From positions 868,001 to 932,000 of the forward strand of contig JALRME010000009.1 in assembly GCA_026120035.1 (NCBI GenBank): a DNA stretch of 64,000 nt, written 5' to 3'. Positions within the stretch are counted from its first letter, which is position 1, and every line of letters starts with the position of its first letter. Positions 20,524 to 32,475 of the stretch are shown in pieces. The notes below the pieces were generated by a model. The model had not been told where the DNA came from. It did not search any database and saw nothing but the letters and a program-made list of their open reading frames with translations. The stretch is from Coleophoma eucalyptorum (taxonomy: Eukaryota > Ascomycota > Leotiomycetes > Helotiales > Dermateaceae). A program made the translations under genes and the position numbers.

Positions 20524-22664
20524 CTTGCTTGCGGAGAAGGCTCTGATGAGGCAATGGATTGAATCTGCAAAGGCGACTGCAGAAGAAAGCGATAAGTATC
20601 TGGGCAGTCGGGGTACTTGTAGTCCAATGGTGCAAGGGCCGGCGAAGGACGCTCGCGTACCTGACGTGGAAGGAAATGAGAATGGAAGTCGAAGCTAGGA
20701 CGAAGAAGCTGATGCTGGCAAAGCGGCACGACCTACTGCCATGTCTGATTGGGTGGGTGGGTGCGTGAGTGCCCATCGATGGGATAGCAACCCACTCGCC
20801 ACGATCTGGATGGGGAAAATACCCTGAAGGTCCTGTGAAAGGATGCCAAGCATCCTCGTGCCCGGGCTGGCGAGTCGGAGAAGGCGTAATGGCAATGCTG
20901 CCGTCAGGGAGGGGCCATCGGAGGTGCAGCGTGCAGGCATGGAGCGTGTAGGTGTGAGGAGGTACTATCTACAGTAGGGCGAAGGGGGAAGGGGGAAGGG
21001 TGAAGGACGAAGGGTGTAGGGACCGAGATACGATGACATACGGCCTGCTCAACCGAACCCCAGCCGAGAGGCATTTAGTACAGTAGCCCGAGTAGGACCG
21101 TACATCATCAGTTCACAGAGGTTAAGGCCGGACAACCACAGAAGGACTGGAACAGAGACACGAGTCGTCCTTGCATGGCCAACCCCACCTTCCCCAAAAG
21201 TCTACCTTTACGTTTACGAGCACCACGGCAGAGGTGAGTGGTTGGCGGGACAAGGAAAGGAAAGGAAGGGAAAGGTAATGTAATGTTGACGGCCATGGAT
21301 GACGGCCACCTTACCTGACCTCGCCTCGCTTCTGCTCTCGACCGGACAGCAGTAGTTCGGGGCCGGGCCAGGATGCGTCAGGCACCGCAAAGAGGCGCAT
21401 ATACAACAAATGAGACGAGGAAGATTGCTCATCCTCGCGAGGGCACGCTAGGCTAGTCGAAGGCACGCTCGCCCGGTGGAGGCGGCGGGATGGCAAGGTC
21501 GTGGGCGCAATGATTGGCGATGGCAGGTCTTGGAAGCCGTACAACAGCAACCAACGGATGTTGGTGGGTTGTTGTTGGTTCGACAGTGGGAAAGAGGAGC
21601 AGAATAGATGAAATGGGGGCACACTACGGGGTTTCTGTACCGTTGCTATGGGCTGGAATGGGCGGTCGCATGGATTCCTGGGTATTGGGGAGTTCACTTT
21701 TGGTGGCCCGGCGAAGGCGCTGCAGTGAGCCGTGAGGAAGCGTGCGTGCATGTACGGTTGTTGAAGCTTTGGGAAAGTGGACCGGGGGAATAACGCCAGC
21801 CATGCAATATCAACCTAAGCTTTCCCTGGGCGGTCTAGTCCCTATCCGGCAAGGCGGGAGAAGCTGGCGAGGGGAACGAGGCCGAGAGTGGACAGGCCCG
21901 TCTATATTTGCCGATATGCGCGATTGTCCCGTGGCATCCTCCCTCCCGCTGATTGGACCCCGCGACGACATCTCATCTCGCGGTGTTGGTCGTGGATTTG
22001 CACGTTGCTGCTCTGTGCTATCTTCAGCTTCCTCAGCTTCCTAATTGCGCATGGCCGACGATCCATGCGAAGAAACTTGCCTGCTAGTCTGCATTGTACT
22101 ATTGTAGTCTTTGGGCTTTTCCTTCTTGCATACTTTTCCTGTTCGTCATCTGGTCCAGTCATCCAGCAGAACAAACCACGGGAGGCAAGGAAAGTGGTAG
22201 GTGCAGCATTCTGCCGCTGCTGGTCGTGCTTACCATTGCTTGATTCTACGATGCCTGTCCGTCTCCTTCGTGCCCGGTCCCGCCTACAGGCCAACGATGG
22301 GGGATGTGGCGTGTCGCCAAGCTGCAATCTGAGCTTGCTTCCCTGTCCAGAGTTGAGAGCCTGTCCGCCTTGCCCTGCATGACATGCCCATTTCCATGCT
22401 ATGCCTTGGCTGCAGAATGCCCTCTGCTAAGATAACGCTTTCTTTGCTCTCCTTATCTCCAGCCTGTGTCCTCGGCTTCACCTTTTCTCCTGCCTCTGTC
22501 CCGGTCTGTACCTCTTGCTCTACTTCTCTCCTCTGCTCCTTGACCGCGACCGCCCATACTACTCTTCCTACGTTGAAGAGCAGATCAAGCGAGGAATATT
22601 GGTGTCCGGCTATGAGCAATTGAATTCCCCCGCGAGCCTCGCGATTTAGTGCTTTCCGGTCAAC
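20524..22664. promoter_or_regulatory. 2.1-kb divergent promoter region, acid phosphatase gene and multicopper oxidase gene
   Basis: The two flanking genes are divergent. The segment next to the oxidase (about 22430-22600) is strongly CT-rich, as in fungal transcription start regions. A GAAGGG-type purine repeat occurs at about 20980-21020. Open frames up to 166 codons (for example 21888-22382) show no domain or exon continuation and are not called. Confidence 0.45.
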
Positions 22665-24764
22665 ATGATGGACGAATACAAGGACGAACCCCTCCCGAGG
22701 GATAGCAACAGCACCGATGATGTGGAGATGCTGGAGCGGGACGATGAGTATGAGGGCGAAGAGAACCGCCTCCTGGTTGGCCAATCGACCGATTCAGTAA
22801 ATATCGAATACAAGGTCGAATGGCACCTCCGAACCGGCTGGGCTATCGCACTCTCCGTTCTTCTCGCTGGTCTGGTCTTTGTGGGCATGATTGCATTTAC
22901 GCGTTTGTTGATTGTGTCTGACCATAGCGTGGATGTCAAGGAGCAAGCCCAGGACGGAATTGCTCAGGGCGGCATTGGTAGCTTTCGAAGGCCTGCCAGC
23001 GATTACATCCTAGACCCAGCGTGGAACTCAAATGCAAAACCTCAGGTGCGAACATATCAATGGACCATCAGCGACATCATTGCCAATCCGGATGGAGTTT
23101 TCCGACCCTTGATGACCATCAATGGCCAATTTCCGGGTCCATTGATTGAGTGTAACGAAGGAGACACGCTAGTTATTGAGGTTGAAAACAAGGCAGCTAA
23201 TGCCACCTCAATCCATTTCCACGGCATCTTTCAAAATGGCACCAATTTCATGGATGGAACAACAGGAGTTACGCAATGCCCAATCGCACCAAATAAGAAG
23301 TTCCGTTATGAGTTCACTATCAAAAGACAGTCTGGAACCTATTACTACCACGGTCACCAAGCAGTACAAATATCTGACGGCCTCTATGGCCCGGTGGTGG
23401 TGCACTCCAGAAATGAGAAGAAATTACAGCAGATTCCATACGCCTCAGATCGTGTTGTCATGCTTCAAGATTACTATCACGATCTCAGTAGCGGTCTTTT
23501 GAAGAGCTTTTTGGAGCCAGGAAATGAGGATTCTCCAATCCCAGATGGAGCATTGATCAATGGACTGAATAAGAGAGATTGCACTAGATCTCCAAACCGG
23601 ATGTGTGACAACAGTACCGCAACACTTCCTAGTATGGATCTCAAGGCCAACGAAAATCATCGACTACGATTTATCAACGTAGGCGCCTTTGCTTGGTTTC
23701 AAGTCAGTGTGGATGAGCATGATTTTGCTCTCACTGAGGTTGATGGAACTGATATCGTACCTACTCGAGACACAAGACTTATGATAAGTCCTTCTCAGCG
23801 ATATAGTATGATCGTTTCCACCGATCATCCAGACACATCAGCGGTCTGGCTACGTGCTAAGATGGTTACACACTGTTGGAAGCACCCAGAGTTGCCAGGA
23901 GCGGGACTAGATGAAGTCAAAGCTGTTGTCAGCTATACAACTTCCAAGCGGCGCGCCAAAACTGTCTCGCAACCAGAAAGTCGAGCCTGGGCACAAGGAA
24001 TGGAAGTTCAGTGTAAGGATATGAACACGACTTCATACATCCCACTACCACTTGAACCACCTCCAGCAGTGGCAGATCATAGCTACTACATCCGCTCCAA
24101 TCTCGAGATTGGCAACTGGCGACTTGAGCGAGGATTCTTCAATACATCAACTTTCCGACCGCAAATGAAGAATCCCACACTCCATCGGACCATCGATGGA
24201 TATTCAACAAACAATGAGACATTCACCTCTCAAAGCACACTCAACGGTGTCAACTCGGTATCATATGACCAGAAGAATGATTTCGTGATCCAGCACTCTG
24301 GTATTAAAGTTGTCGATGTCATTATTCAGAACTTTGACGAGGGAAATCATCCTATGCATTTACACGGCCACAAATTTTGGGTCCTAGGCCAAGGCCACGG
24401 AATGTTCCCTGGCTACGAGCATATCGGCCTTCAGCCCGAGGGGCGAGGTCTTCTGCCTGAATCTTCTCCACACCACAAATCCCTTGACAATCTGATCCGC
24501 CGGGATGTCGCGAGCGCCGAAGGGTTTGGATGGCTGGTCTTGAGGTTTGTCGCCGATAACCCTGGAGTCTGGGCTTTCCATTGCCACATGGCGTGGCATG
24601 CCGAGGCGGGCATGTCGATGCAATTTTTGTCAAGGGTTGACGAGGTGAAGAATTGGGGTATTCCTGAGCAAAATCGAGACTTGTGCCAGCAACCTATCTC
24701 AGAACTAGAAAAGGGCGCTGCGCCAAAGGATGAGACCTGGTTCGGTTTTGGAATTGGTGGCTGA
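22665..24764 (+). CDS. Multicopper oxidase with N-terminal membrane anchor (type II, laccase-like)
   Basis: Single exon, 699 aa, starting at the first of two adjacent ATGs. Residues 1-56 are acidic and cytoplasmic-looking, residues about 58-79 form one hydrophobic helix (AIALSVLLAGLVFVGMIAF), and there is no cleavable signal peptide, so the catalytic part should face the lumen or outside as a type II protein. All copper motifs are present: HFHG (about 182), YYYHGHQ (about 226), HPMHLHGHKFWVLG (about 562) and FHCHMAWHAEAGM (about 637). They supply the type 1 Cys/His and the trinuclear-site histidines. The axial position after HCHxxxHxxxG is Met, suggesting a lower redox potential. Many NxT sequons are present. 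The substrate (phenols, pigment precursors or Fe2+) is not decidable, and no C-terminal anchor of the Fet3 kind is seen. Confidence 0.92.
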   Translation: MMDEYKDEPLPRDSNSTDDVEMLERDDEYEGEENRLLVGQSTDSVNIEYKVEWHLRTGWAIALSVLLAGLVFVGMIAFTRLLIVSDHSVDVKEQAQDGIAQGGIGSFRRPASDYILDPAWNSNAKPQVRTYQWTISDIIANPDGVFRPLMTINGQFPGPLIECNEGDTLVIEVENKAANATSIHFHGIFQNGTNFMDGTTGVTQCPIAPNKKFRYEFTIKRQSGTYYYHGHQAVQISDGLYGPVVVHSRNEKKLQQIPYASDRVVMLQDYYHDLSSGLLKSFLEPGNEDSPIPDGALINGLNKRDCTRSPNRMCDNSTATLPSMDLKANENHRLRFINVGAFAWFQVSVDEHDFALTEVDGTDIVPTRDTRLMISPSQRYSMIVSTDHPDTSAVWLRAKMVTHCWKHPELPGAGLDEVKAVVSYTTSKRRAKTVSQPESRAWAQGMEVQCKDMNTTSYIPLPLEPPPAVADHSYYIRSNLEIGNWRLERGFFNTSTFRPQMKNPTLHRTIDGYSTNNETFTSQSTLNGVNSVSYDQKNDFVIQHSGIKVVDVIIQNFDEGNHPMHLHGHKFWVLGQGHGMFPGYEHIGLQPEGRGLLPESSPHHKSLDNLIRRDVASAEGFGWLVLRFVADNPGVWAFHCHMAWHAEAGMSMQFLSRVDEVKNWGIPEQNRDLCQQPISELEKGAAPKDETWFGFGIGG

Positions 24765-25994
24765 ACGAAGAAGATCCGGCATACGGAAAAAAAATATATA
24801 AAAGCAGAGATGCTGGGCATGGTGTTGTTCCCCGTACATGGTCATCTATCCTGAGTAGTCATGGATCTGTTAGAACCGGAAGACACACATGGACTTTGGA
24901 TCATCGAGTCTAATACGGAGCTGGCAGCTGTACGCGATCCTAATCCTCCACGACATGCGGAATCATAGCATTTAGCGGATCCCAAAAGCACACAAACCAG
25001 AAGACCATCGAGTATCCTTCATCAGAGAAATGGAAGGCTCAACCATGAGACCAAGACCATGCGAATCTCTATTTCCATGTCACGATCCTAAAGGGATTCA
25101 AGAATGTGGATCTCTAGAATCCTTTGCCTAGAAGGATCGGTAGAACGAACCCTAACTTGTTTACCCGCTTCGCTCTATGCCAAGAGTGCAGGGTATAAGG
25201 AATGCGGAGAAGCAGAAGGGAATACACCAAACTATTTTGTTGTAGATAAAATTAGAGAATGTATATATAATTTCGAATAACATGTACATAGAGCCGGAAG
25301 TGCATATACACTTGAAAAGCGCTTTCTTCACGGACTGTAAGAGCCTTACATACTTGACTAGCACCTAGAGTGTAAAACACAGCCTGCCACATGCCTATTT
25401 GCTTTCTAACACTCGCCTTCAATATCCATGGGTGGAAATTGACGATGACTCTGTGTGTACGACCTCGTCGATATCACAGCATGGGAATACTGTGACGACA
25501 CCCATGCCTTCGACTTCTAAGTCATACATTGCGCCATCACCATCACAAATTTTCAAACCATCCCTAACCTAGACGGGATTGTAAACCCCCCCCCCCCTCA
25601 ATAAATGAAAGATAGCTCATATTACCACCAGCCTGCGACATTTTTCATGCTTACTGGCACAAGTACTATTTTCTCAACCACTGTATTTGCCGTCGGCTTG
25701 GGTTCATATTGCGAGTTTTAAGGCGGTATTCCAGAAATCCTGGTCACGATGTGATGGATATGTATATGAATATAAGATTTCTTTAAAGGATTTCATTCTA
25801 AATGGTTTTATCCCGGAAGTCCTTGTAGGTCTAAATAGAGTTACATTTCAAAGCAATGGATGTACAGTAAAGATTCGCCCGCACGCACGCACTTGGGGTT
25901 GAAAGAGAAGACAGGGGAATAGCACAGGAGGCTGGAAGGAGGCAAAAAAGACGAGGTGGATGAAGTATATGTGTTTTATTTCAAGCACGCATCT
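24765..25994. other. Convergent 3' intergenic region
   Basis: 1.2 kb between convergent stops. It holds a C run of about 13 (25585-25597) and AT-rich stretches. No gene is supported. Confidence 0.5.
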
Positions 25995-28091
25995 TTACTT
26001 CATTCCGATCTCCGTGCTCTCAGTTATATGCTCTCCGTTGCCATTGGCAGCATTTCTCTCTCTTTCTCTCTCGGCCTCGAGCGTCTTGATTCCCACCTGG
26101 CCATTGCCAATTGGCACGGCGACCTCGTTGTCTGCAAGACCCTCGACTTCGATTCTGGGGCCCTTGTAGGTATGTCTGCCGTCGATAATCCACTGCACCA
26201 CACTGATGACCAGCACGACGCCAAAGGCGACCACAGCGTAGTTCATGTTGTTGCCGGTTGTTGGTAACTCGGCGGGGAACAGGAACAGCACTGTCGTCAC
26301 AATGGTGTAGACGATGCCGAGAATGTTGCAGCTCCAGCCTAGCCAGGCGGGGAGCTTGAAGGCGCGCGACTCGGGAAGTTGTCGGCGTCCACGGAGGCAG
26401 TTGATGGCTGGTGGGATGGCGTAGGTGATGCCCAGGGCGACGACGGAGGCGCTGATGATGGCGTTGAAGGCGCTGCTGGAGCCGAGCGAGATCAGTCCGA
26501 AGATTATAACCCACACTGCTGTGGCGATGAGACTGTTCAGGGGTAGGTTGAGTGTTGGGTTGACCTTGGCCCAGGTGCTGGAGAAGGGAAGACCGCGGTC
26601 ACGAGCGAAGGCCCAGGTCATGCGGGAGGAGGTGGTCATGATGGAAGTGGAGGCAAAGATGAGGCAGACGAGGGAGAAGCTGTAGATTTTGTTAGTTGCT
26701 GTCTTTGCAAAGGGTGCAATATGGTTTGGTTTGGTAGAATTGTATTGATGGAGGTTTGCTTACACTAGGAGACAGACGGATCCAGCTTTGCTGTTTGTTG
26801 CTTGGTAGTAGATCTGGAGGAGCGATCCTGTCGATGAGGAGATAACGCTGTCCACGTCCTTAAGAACGAACAAGAGAACCATGAGAAAGATCACACCAGT
26901 GAAAACTCCAATGGCGACGCAGCCGATCATGATCTTGGGTCCCGTGACGGTTGGATTTGGAATTTCCTAAAAATTAACGTTAACATGCCTTCTAAATGAA
27001 ATATAACAGAGGAATCTGAGCATACCTCTACCATGTGCGAAACAGCATCATAGGCCGTGAGTCCAAAGCCTCCCTGCAATAAACCCAAGAGCCAAGCAAC
27101 TCCATCAGGCCATCCGGTCGTGTTGATGAAGTTTGTGAAGACAAAGCTTCCGCTCTGGAAGTTTGGGCTAGCACAAGAAAGCACGGTAATGCAGATAATG
27201 GCAAATCCGGCAATCGACCAGATAAAGGCAGCCTTAGTGATAAGGGGCAAGAGCCGAGTACCGAAGGCATTGATGAAGAATGCCACGAGGGTATAACCGA
27301 CGTAGATGAGGAATTGATGCCAGGCCTGTGCTTCGTAGCTGTCATCGAAGAGTGCGATGGCGCCAACGATCAGTTGTGAGCCGAGCAGTCCTCCACTTGC
27401 CGTCAGGGCGATCCAGCCAAAGACGTTGATATAAGCTGTGATCCAGGATAGGATGGGCATCCATTGTGGCCAACTGATCACAGCGACCCAGTGGTATTGT
27501 CCGCCTGAGAATTTCAAATTAGCTTTGCTTCTTAGAGTAATATAGTAGCAAATCAGGATTTATTGATTGGTCCAGAAGAGGAATAAACGTAATGCATTAA
27601 GGCAGGAAGTGGTAGCGAGGATAATCGAAGATAGACCAAGTACAAAACCCACACGTGATGGGGAAATCGTGCCATAACTGAAATATACGAGTACTGTATG
27701 GAAGAAAATAAGTACGTACCAGCAGTTGGGTATGCGCTGAGAAACTCAGCCAACGAAGCTGCCAGGGCCAGGTTGCATATTCCAGCAGTTACTAGACCCC
27801 AGATGACAGACGTAGCACCACCGGAAGGGAGCGCCAGACTAAGAGAAGCACTCAACGCAGTCCAACTATTGAGAATAGCAAATGCCAAACCCACTGCAAG
27901 GATCCCAAAGAGTTAGCAAAGTAGTTTTCATAAGGCTGTGCCGTCCGAAGAACAGCACGGGGCACCAGCAGGCACATACACATGGACAACATGGAGAAGT
28001 TCCTCTTCAGCTCTGGCTCGTAGCCCATCGCTGCCAGACGGGCGGCATCATCGGACAGGGCAGCGGGTCCCGCTTTCTCAGACTCGGACAT
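25995..28091 (-). CDS. Amino acid/choline/GABA permease (APC superfamily)
   Basis: Five exons on the minus strand: 28091-27980, 27893-27720, 27504-27026, 26966-26764, 26679-25995, giving 550 aa with about 12 hydrophobic segments. After a hydrophilic start (MSESEKAGPAALSDDAARLA) come RNFSMLSMLGLAFAILNSW and ALPSGGATSVIWGLV, the first helices of fungal Uga4/Hnm1-type permeases. Further on are GGQYHWVAVISWP and STSIMTTSSRMTWAFARDRGLPFS, a signature of this subfamily. The C-terminus is hydrophilic and Glu-rich. It should import a nitrogenous small solute through the plasma membrane by proton symport; the exact solute is not decidable. The second intron is long (215 nt) and reads partly open, so an alternative splice there is possible. 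All splice phases agree. Confidence 0.9.
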
Positions 28092-29052
28092 GATGGAAAA
28101 CCTGGGTACCACCGAATACACAGCAGTTTAACGTATGGCTCAGATGTCGGTAAATTTGATCGTAGTGATCCGGAGCACACTTTAGTCAAGAGAACTCCTC
28201 AATGGCGTCCAGGCTCGGGCCCAAGTCCAGGGTTCGTCCCTCGCTCTCGAAAAAGAGGCCTAGCAGCGTCGGCCCCAGAAAAAAAACAAGAGGCAGGATT
28301 TTTTGACACAAACAGAGCCAAGAATAGCGACGCGGATGCAAGCACGAACACCCCCAACGATGGAGCGTCAATGGAACTTATGAAGGGAAGAGAGAGAGAA
28401 AGAGGAAAAAAGTCGAAAATGAGCGAGGTTTTCAAGGGCAGACGACCCCCGATAGCGTCTAGTTAGCAAAAGGATTATGTAGTTGCACTGGCTATCGCAT
28501 CCCCAGTAGTCTTCTCGAAAGGGCATGCCGGCGGCGACATCATCCTGCCGTGAACATCCTTTGTGAATGATATTAGCAACAGCGAGCTGTGGACGAGTAA
28601 GCGTCATTGACTGTGCCTGTCAGTCCTTCTCGCTTGGCCACTCCGCGAGTCGTTCGGCTCGCTGGTGACGCTGAAGGAACCCTTCGCTTAAGCTTTTTGG
28701 CCCCGCTCTACTGCCGCTCTTGGCCTTTCGGAGGGCCTGGAGGGCCTTGTAGGGCCGACCTAGTGGCGGACGGTGCCTAGCTGGGCCCTTCCGGGCTGAT
28801 CGTATCATGAAAAATGCTTTCATCCTCGATGTCCCGTCCGTGATTTTGACATAAGCTCGACTCAGACAAGATAAGGACCGGACTAATGAACCGTGCAATC
28901 TCGGGGCGTCGACGGTCAATTAACACAGGCACGGTAGCCACGGTGCTAACCTATCTCCCGGTCTTATGCCGAGAATTCAATTGGAGGTGATAAGAGACGA
29001 TAGGAGATTTCCTAGCGGTACCTGATTCTAGAAGCATTCTTTCCCAAGCTAG
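28092..29052. other. Intergenic region, permease promoter side
   Basis: Contains the permease promoter and the 3' end of the hydrolase gene. GATAAG-type sites that could bind GATA nitrogen regulators occur (for example near 28989), but such short sites are common by chance. No gene is supported. Confidence 0.4.
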
Positions 29053-30251
29053 CTAAGCCTTACATGACCAAAACATGAACATCGCATCCGCCGATTCCTC
29101 GGCCCGTACGAAGCCAAAATCATGGTCACCTTCGATCAAGCAGAACTCTACGTTCTGCTCGCCGCCAAGGACCTCCAAAGCATCTTCAATGAATTCATCC
29201 TTTACTATGATGGCGTCGGTTTCCCCGAGAATAACCAGCACTTTGTCATACTCATCTCCTCCCTTGCGTGCTGACATGGCCTGTCCAAGCTTCTCCCATG
29301 CCCGACGGGTTTCGATGCCCCAAGCTGGAGATTGGAACATCGAGTTGGTCCAAGATTGGGTGAATCCAGGGTGGTTGTTAGTAAGCCATTGTATCACGCT
29401 TCTTTCCGTGATATCTGGTCTTCCTTCAACCCGAAGCGATGGCCACCCATGTTCTGGAAGTTGCTGCATGAATCTTCTGCCAGCCCTCTCCACCATCCAA
29501 TCAGGAAAGTAGGCAGCCAGGCGAGGAAGTCTTCGCGTTGCAACAATCCGCTGATCACGGATGAGCCCGACTGGACCCAACAAGATCACTGAGGAGATCA
29601 GATTAGGGAAATATGCAGCAAAGGCCGCCGCTACACCTCCTCCCATAGAGTAGCCAACAATGTGAAACTTGGACGGTCCAGTCCAGGCCAGTGGCGATGA
29701 AGTGATGGCATGAAGGATTTGCGTAGCGAACAGTCGGGAATCTTGAGGTAAATCCAACGGACTATCTGAGTATCCTCTGCCCCAAAGATCCGGCCTTTCA
29801 AATTGTAAGCGGCGCCAACGAAGTTAGTTAAGTACACTTACAGCATCACACGACACCCTCTTTCGACAAGAACATGGGCCAGCTTGTAGAGTACGATGGA
29901 AGGGGTGGTCACTCCATGGATGAGCAAGACCTTACGTCCATCTTCAGGACCCCACTCGTAAACACGAAGGGTTCCATATGGACTATCAATATCTCTTGCT
30001 CCGGGGAAAAGATCTGGTGGGTATGGAAGCTCTGATTTCTCCGCATCTGTCAGGGTGGGGATGACATCTTTCAGTGGCGATTTTGCAATCTGGGGTTTTC
30101 GCTGTCGTCTTGATATGCTCTCGGCCCATTGCTGCTGCACGACACCAAGACTGATTGAAGCAAGGATACCAGCGCTAATCAACAACGGTCGCGGGATACC
30201 CTTCAGAGACCGCAAAACCCAATCAGCTGCTCTTTCTACGTATGGAGCCAT
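29053..30251 (-). CDS. Alpha/beta hydrolase with N-terminal membrane segment
   Basis: Two exons on the minus strand: 30251-29842 and 29794-29053, giving 383 aa. A hydrophobic stretch (PLLISAGILASISLGVV) near residues 24-40 may anchor it. The fold markers are LLIHGVTTPSIV (oxyanion region), DLWGRGYSDSP, the nucleophile elbow GYSMGG, an acid in LGETDAIIVKD and the histidine in EGDHDFGF. This gives a complete Ser-Asp-His triad. The family includes esterases, lipases and epoxide hydrolases; the SMG elbow and the lack of a second Asp argue for esterase or lipase over epoxide hydrolase. The substrate is unknown. The intron is 47 nt. The ATG at 30251 is the first that precedes the hydrophobic segment. 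Confidence 0.88.
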
Positions 30252-31314
30252 TGGTCTTGTACGATCCTGGTCGTAGGATATCCAAAAATTATTATTGCGG
30301 TTGCGAGCATGTATATATCTACATGTTTGCATTAGTGCTTACATCGTGGTGGACACCAAGCTTACGAGAGGACGTGAAGCACTTCAGGAAATGATGAAGC
30401 CACGCCCACTTTTCACATGGATAATTGGCGACCTGCGACTTGACCCTTTCTACAAATTGATGAAATCGCCAATAGTGAGTGCTCTTAAATGATAGCATAT
30501 AAGACTCGAAAATGAAGCCCCTTTTGCGTACGTCCTCACCCCAGAGTCGCGACGTGATGATTTTCTGTCGGCGTCGAAGAGTAGGAGCTTTCGTCGCGGT
30601 AATTATTGCGCTCAGGGCTTCCGGCCATTATAAAAGCATCCCTTCCGCTTGGAAAATGATCTTCTGAGAGTGGCCATGTATCAGATGAAAAATATCTGAG
30701 ATTAGAGAGATGTCACGCTACTATCGGTCGTCCGGTTGCGTAAGCTTACCACGGCGAGGTGACACCTGTCTCCCCGAGTGGATAAAAGGGCATCAAGTAT
30801 CCATTATCACAAGAACATCGGCACAGTCCCGTGATCTGGGGGAAAGAATCAAATGACTTGTTGAAGACGTGAAGATATCTGCGCTCTGCTATGTCTATGG
30901 ACTTGTTAGTGCCTGGGTTTAGTCATCGATAGTGATAGTGGAAATTTTGAATAGGTGCCTTTTCTTCAAGAGGGAGCTGCTAATGCAACAAGGTACTGGA
31001 TAGCCTACTGTTGAATGCCGACTCTGGAGGTTTCCACCGCAGTTACCTCTTTGACTCCCGTTCCCACCACTGAATCAGGGATAATTTCAAAGCTGCTTGG
31101 CTTTAACAGTCAGGTCATTGAGCCATCCGCAACGCGCTGGGGCTGGGGTCCCTCTTCTGGCTTAACGATTCACGGCAGGCAAGGGCTCTCCCAGTAATGA
31201 GCGATCGCACCAAGACGGGTTTAACTGGGAGACTTCGAGGCGAAGTGCAGCACAGCAAAGAGCCAGAATCACCAGCAGCACTCGGTTGAGGGGGCAGCCT
31301 TCTCGTGTATCTGG

Positions 31315-31342
31315 CAGAAGCAGGAGCAGGAGCAGGAGCAGG
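31315..31342. repeat. (GCAGGA)n hexanucleotide repeat
   Basis: About four to five tandem AGCAGG units. Seen directly. Confidence 0.9.
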
Positions 31343-32073
31343 AGGCAACAGACGGCGGTTGCGTCAGCAGATAAGGAGTGAAACTTTGGCCCAGCAGCAG
31401 AAAGACCAGCATCAGCTTGACTATGGCGGGCAAACCTTCAGCCTTTGTCTACTGGGCTGCTTCCAGACCTTAAATAGCGACCTACGGGGACATCGGGGTT
31501 AGAGAGGCTATCTCCGTCAACCCAGCAGGAGAATGCTGCTAACATGAAGAAACCGTCATGAAATGCCATGGCGCATAAGATTGCCCTGCTCTTGGTGACT
31601 CATACCGTAACAGATGATGAAGGGCTACCACCCTAAAGTGATTTTGCTGCCGTTGATCTGCTTTGTAATAACCAGCCCACGACGTAGGACCAGCTTTCCA
31701 TCCCGCATACCAGAACCTATCTCCCCTAGCTGCCGACCATATAAGACGCCTGCTTGTAAAGAAATTGTGGCGATCGAGTAGGTGCCCACTTCGTCGCCGC
31801 CCGACAGAACTGCAAAACTGAAGCCGTAAGTAGATAATCAAGTACAGGATTTTAAAAACGATGCTGATTACCAAGAAAGTTGCCGTGGGAAGTACTTCAC
31901 GGAGGAAGAAAGTCTTCTCGCATAGCGTTTAGTAGCATTTGGCGCCGCCCAGTAGAAAGCGCCAATCACGGGCTCTCCTCAGTCCAAGCTTCAGTGTAAG
32001 GCTGCAGCGCCGACCGCGACCTGGCCCCGCAAGCCATCAACATCTTCTTGGTCTTGATCAGATCAGAGCAACT

Positions 32074-32475
32074 TCAACGTCTTGGAATCCGGATATACTC
32101 TTGATTTCCGGGTTTTGAAACTTCGGTATCCTTGCCACAGCGCATTTCATTCGGAGAGTTCGGGCTGGTGAGCGCGCATTCCCCAAATCGCGAAGCCACA
32201 GGACTCGGCCTTAACTTCACGGCACGAACGGCGTCTTCGTCATTCAGGTTCCCAATCAGTGAGTGAATGTGCAAAGACATAACAACATCATACGGAGACT
32301 CCGTGGCTAATTGGGCTTTCAGATCCCGACCAAGTCTTTCTGCCCATCGGTCTGCGGGATATACCTTCATTCTTGCAGTCGCCTTCGCCGTTAACGCCCA
32401 ACGCTTATCCAGTTGACTCCGAAGTTCTGCTAGGGACCGATCCCAGATTCCTATTTCGATATCATAAGCACTACT
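32074..32475 (-). pseudogene. Possible relic or fragment of an unrecognised protein gene
   Basis: On the minus strand the frame stays open for about 130 codons without an ATG at its upstream end; the first ATG is at 32370. The translation looks protein-like and not low-complexity: EIGIWDRSLAELRSQLDKRW, MKVYPADRWAERLGRDL, YDVVMSLHIHSLIGNLNDED. No family is recognised, and no exons that would complete it were found on either side. It could be a decayed gene or a chance frame. Confidence 0.2.

Noticed and set aside
21888..22382. 164-codon open frame upstream of the multicopper oxidase
   Set aside because: Its shadow frame on the other strand is also long, the translation is Cys/Ser/Leu-rich without a domain, and it lies in a CT-rich promoter region.
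27553..27894. Read-through frame of the permease's second exon with an extra hydrophobic end
   Set aside because: Splicing at GTACGT (27719) restores the conserved GGQYHW segment of the family, so the extension is intron.
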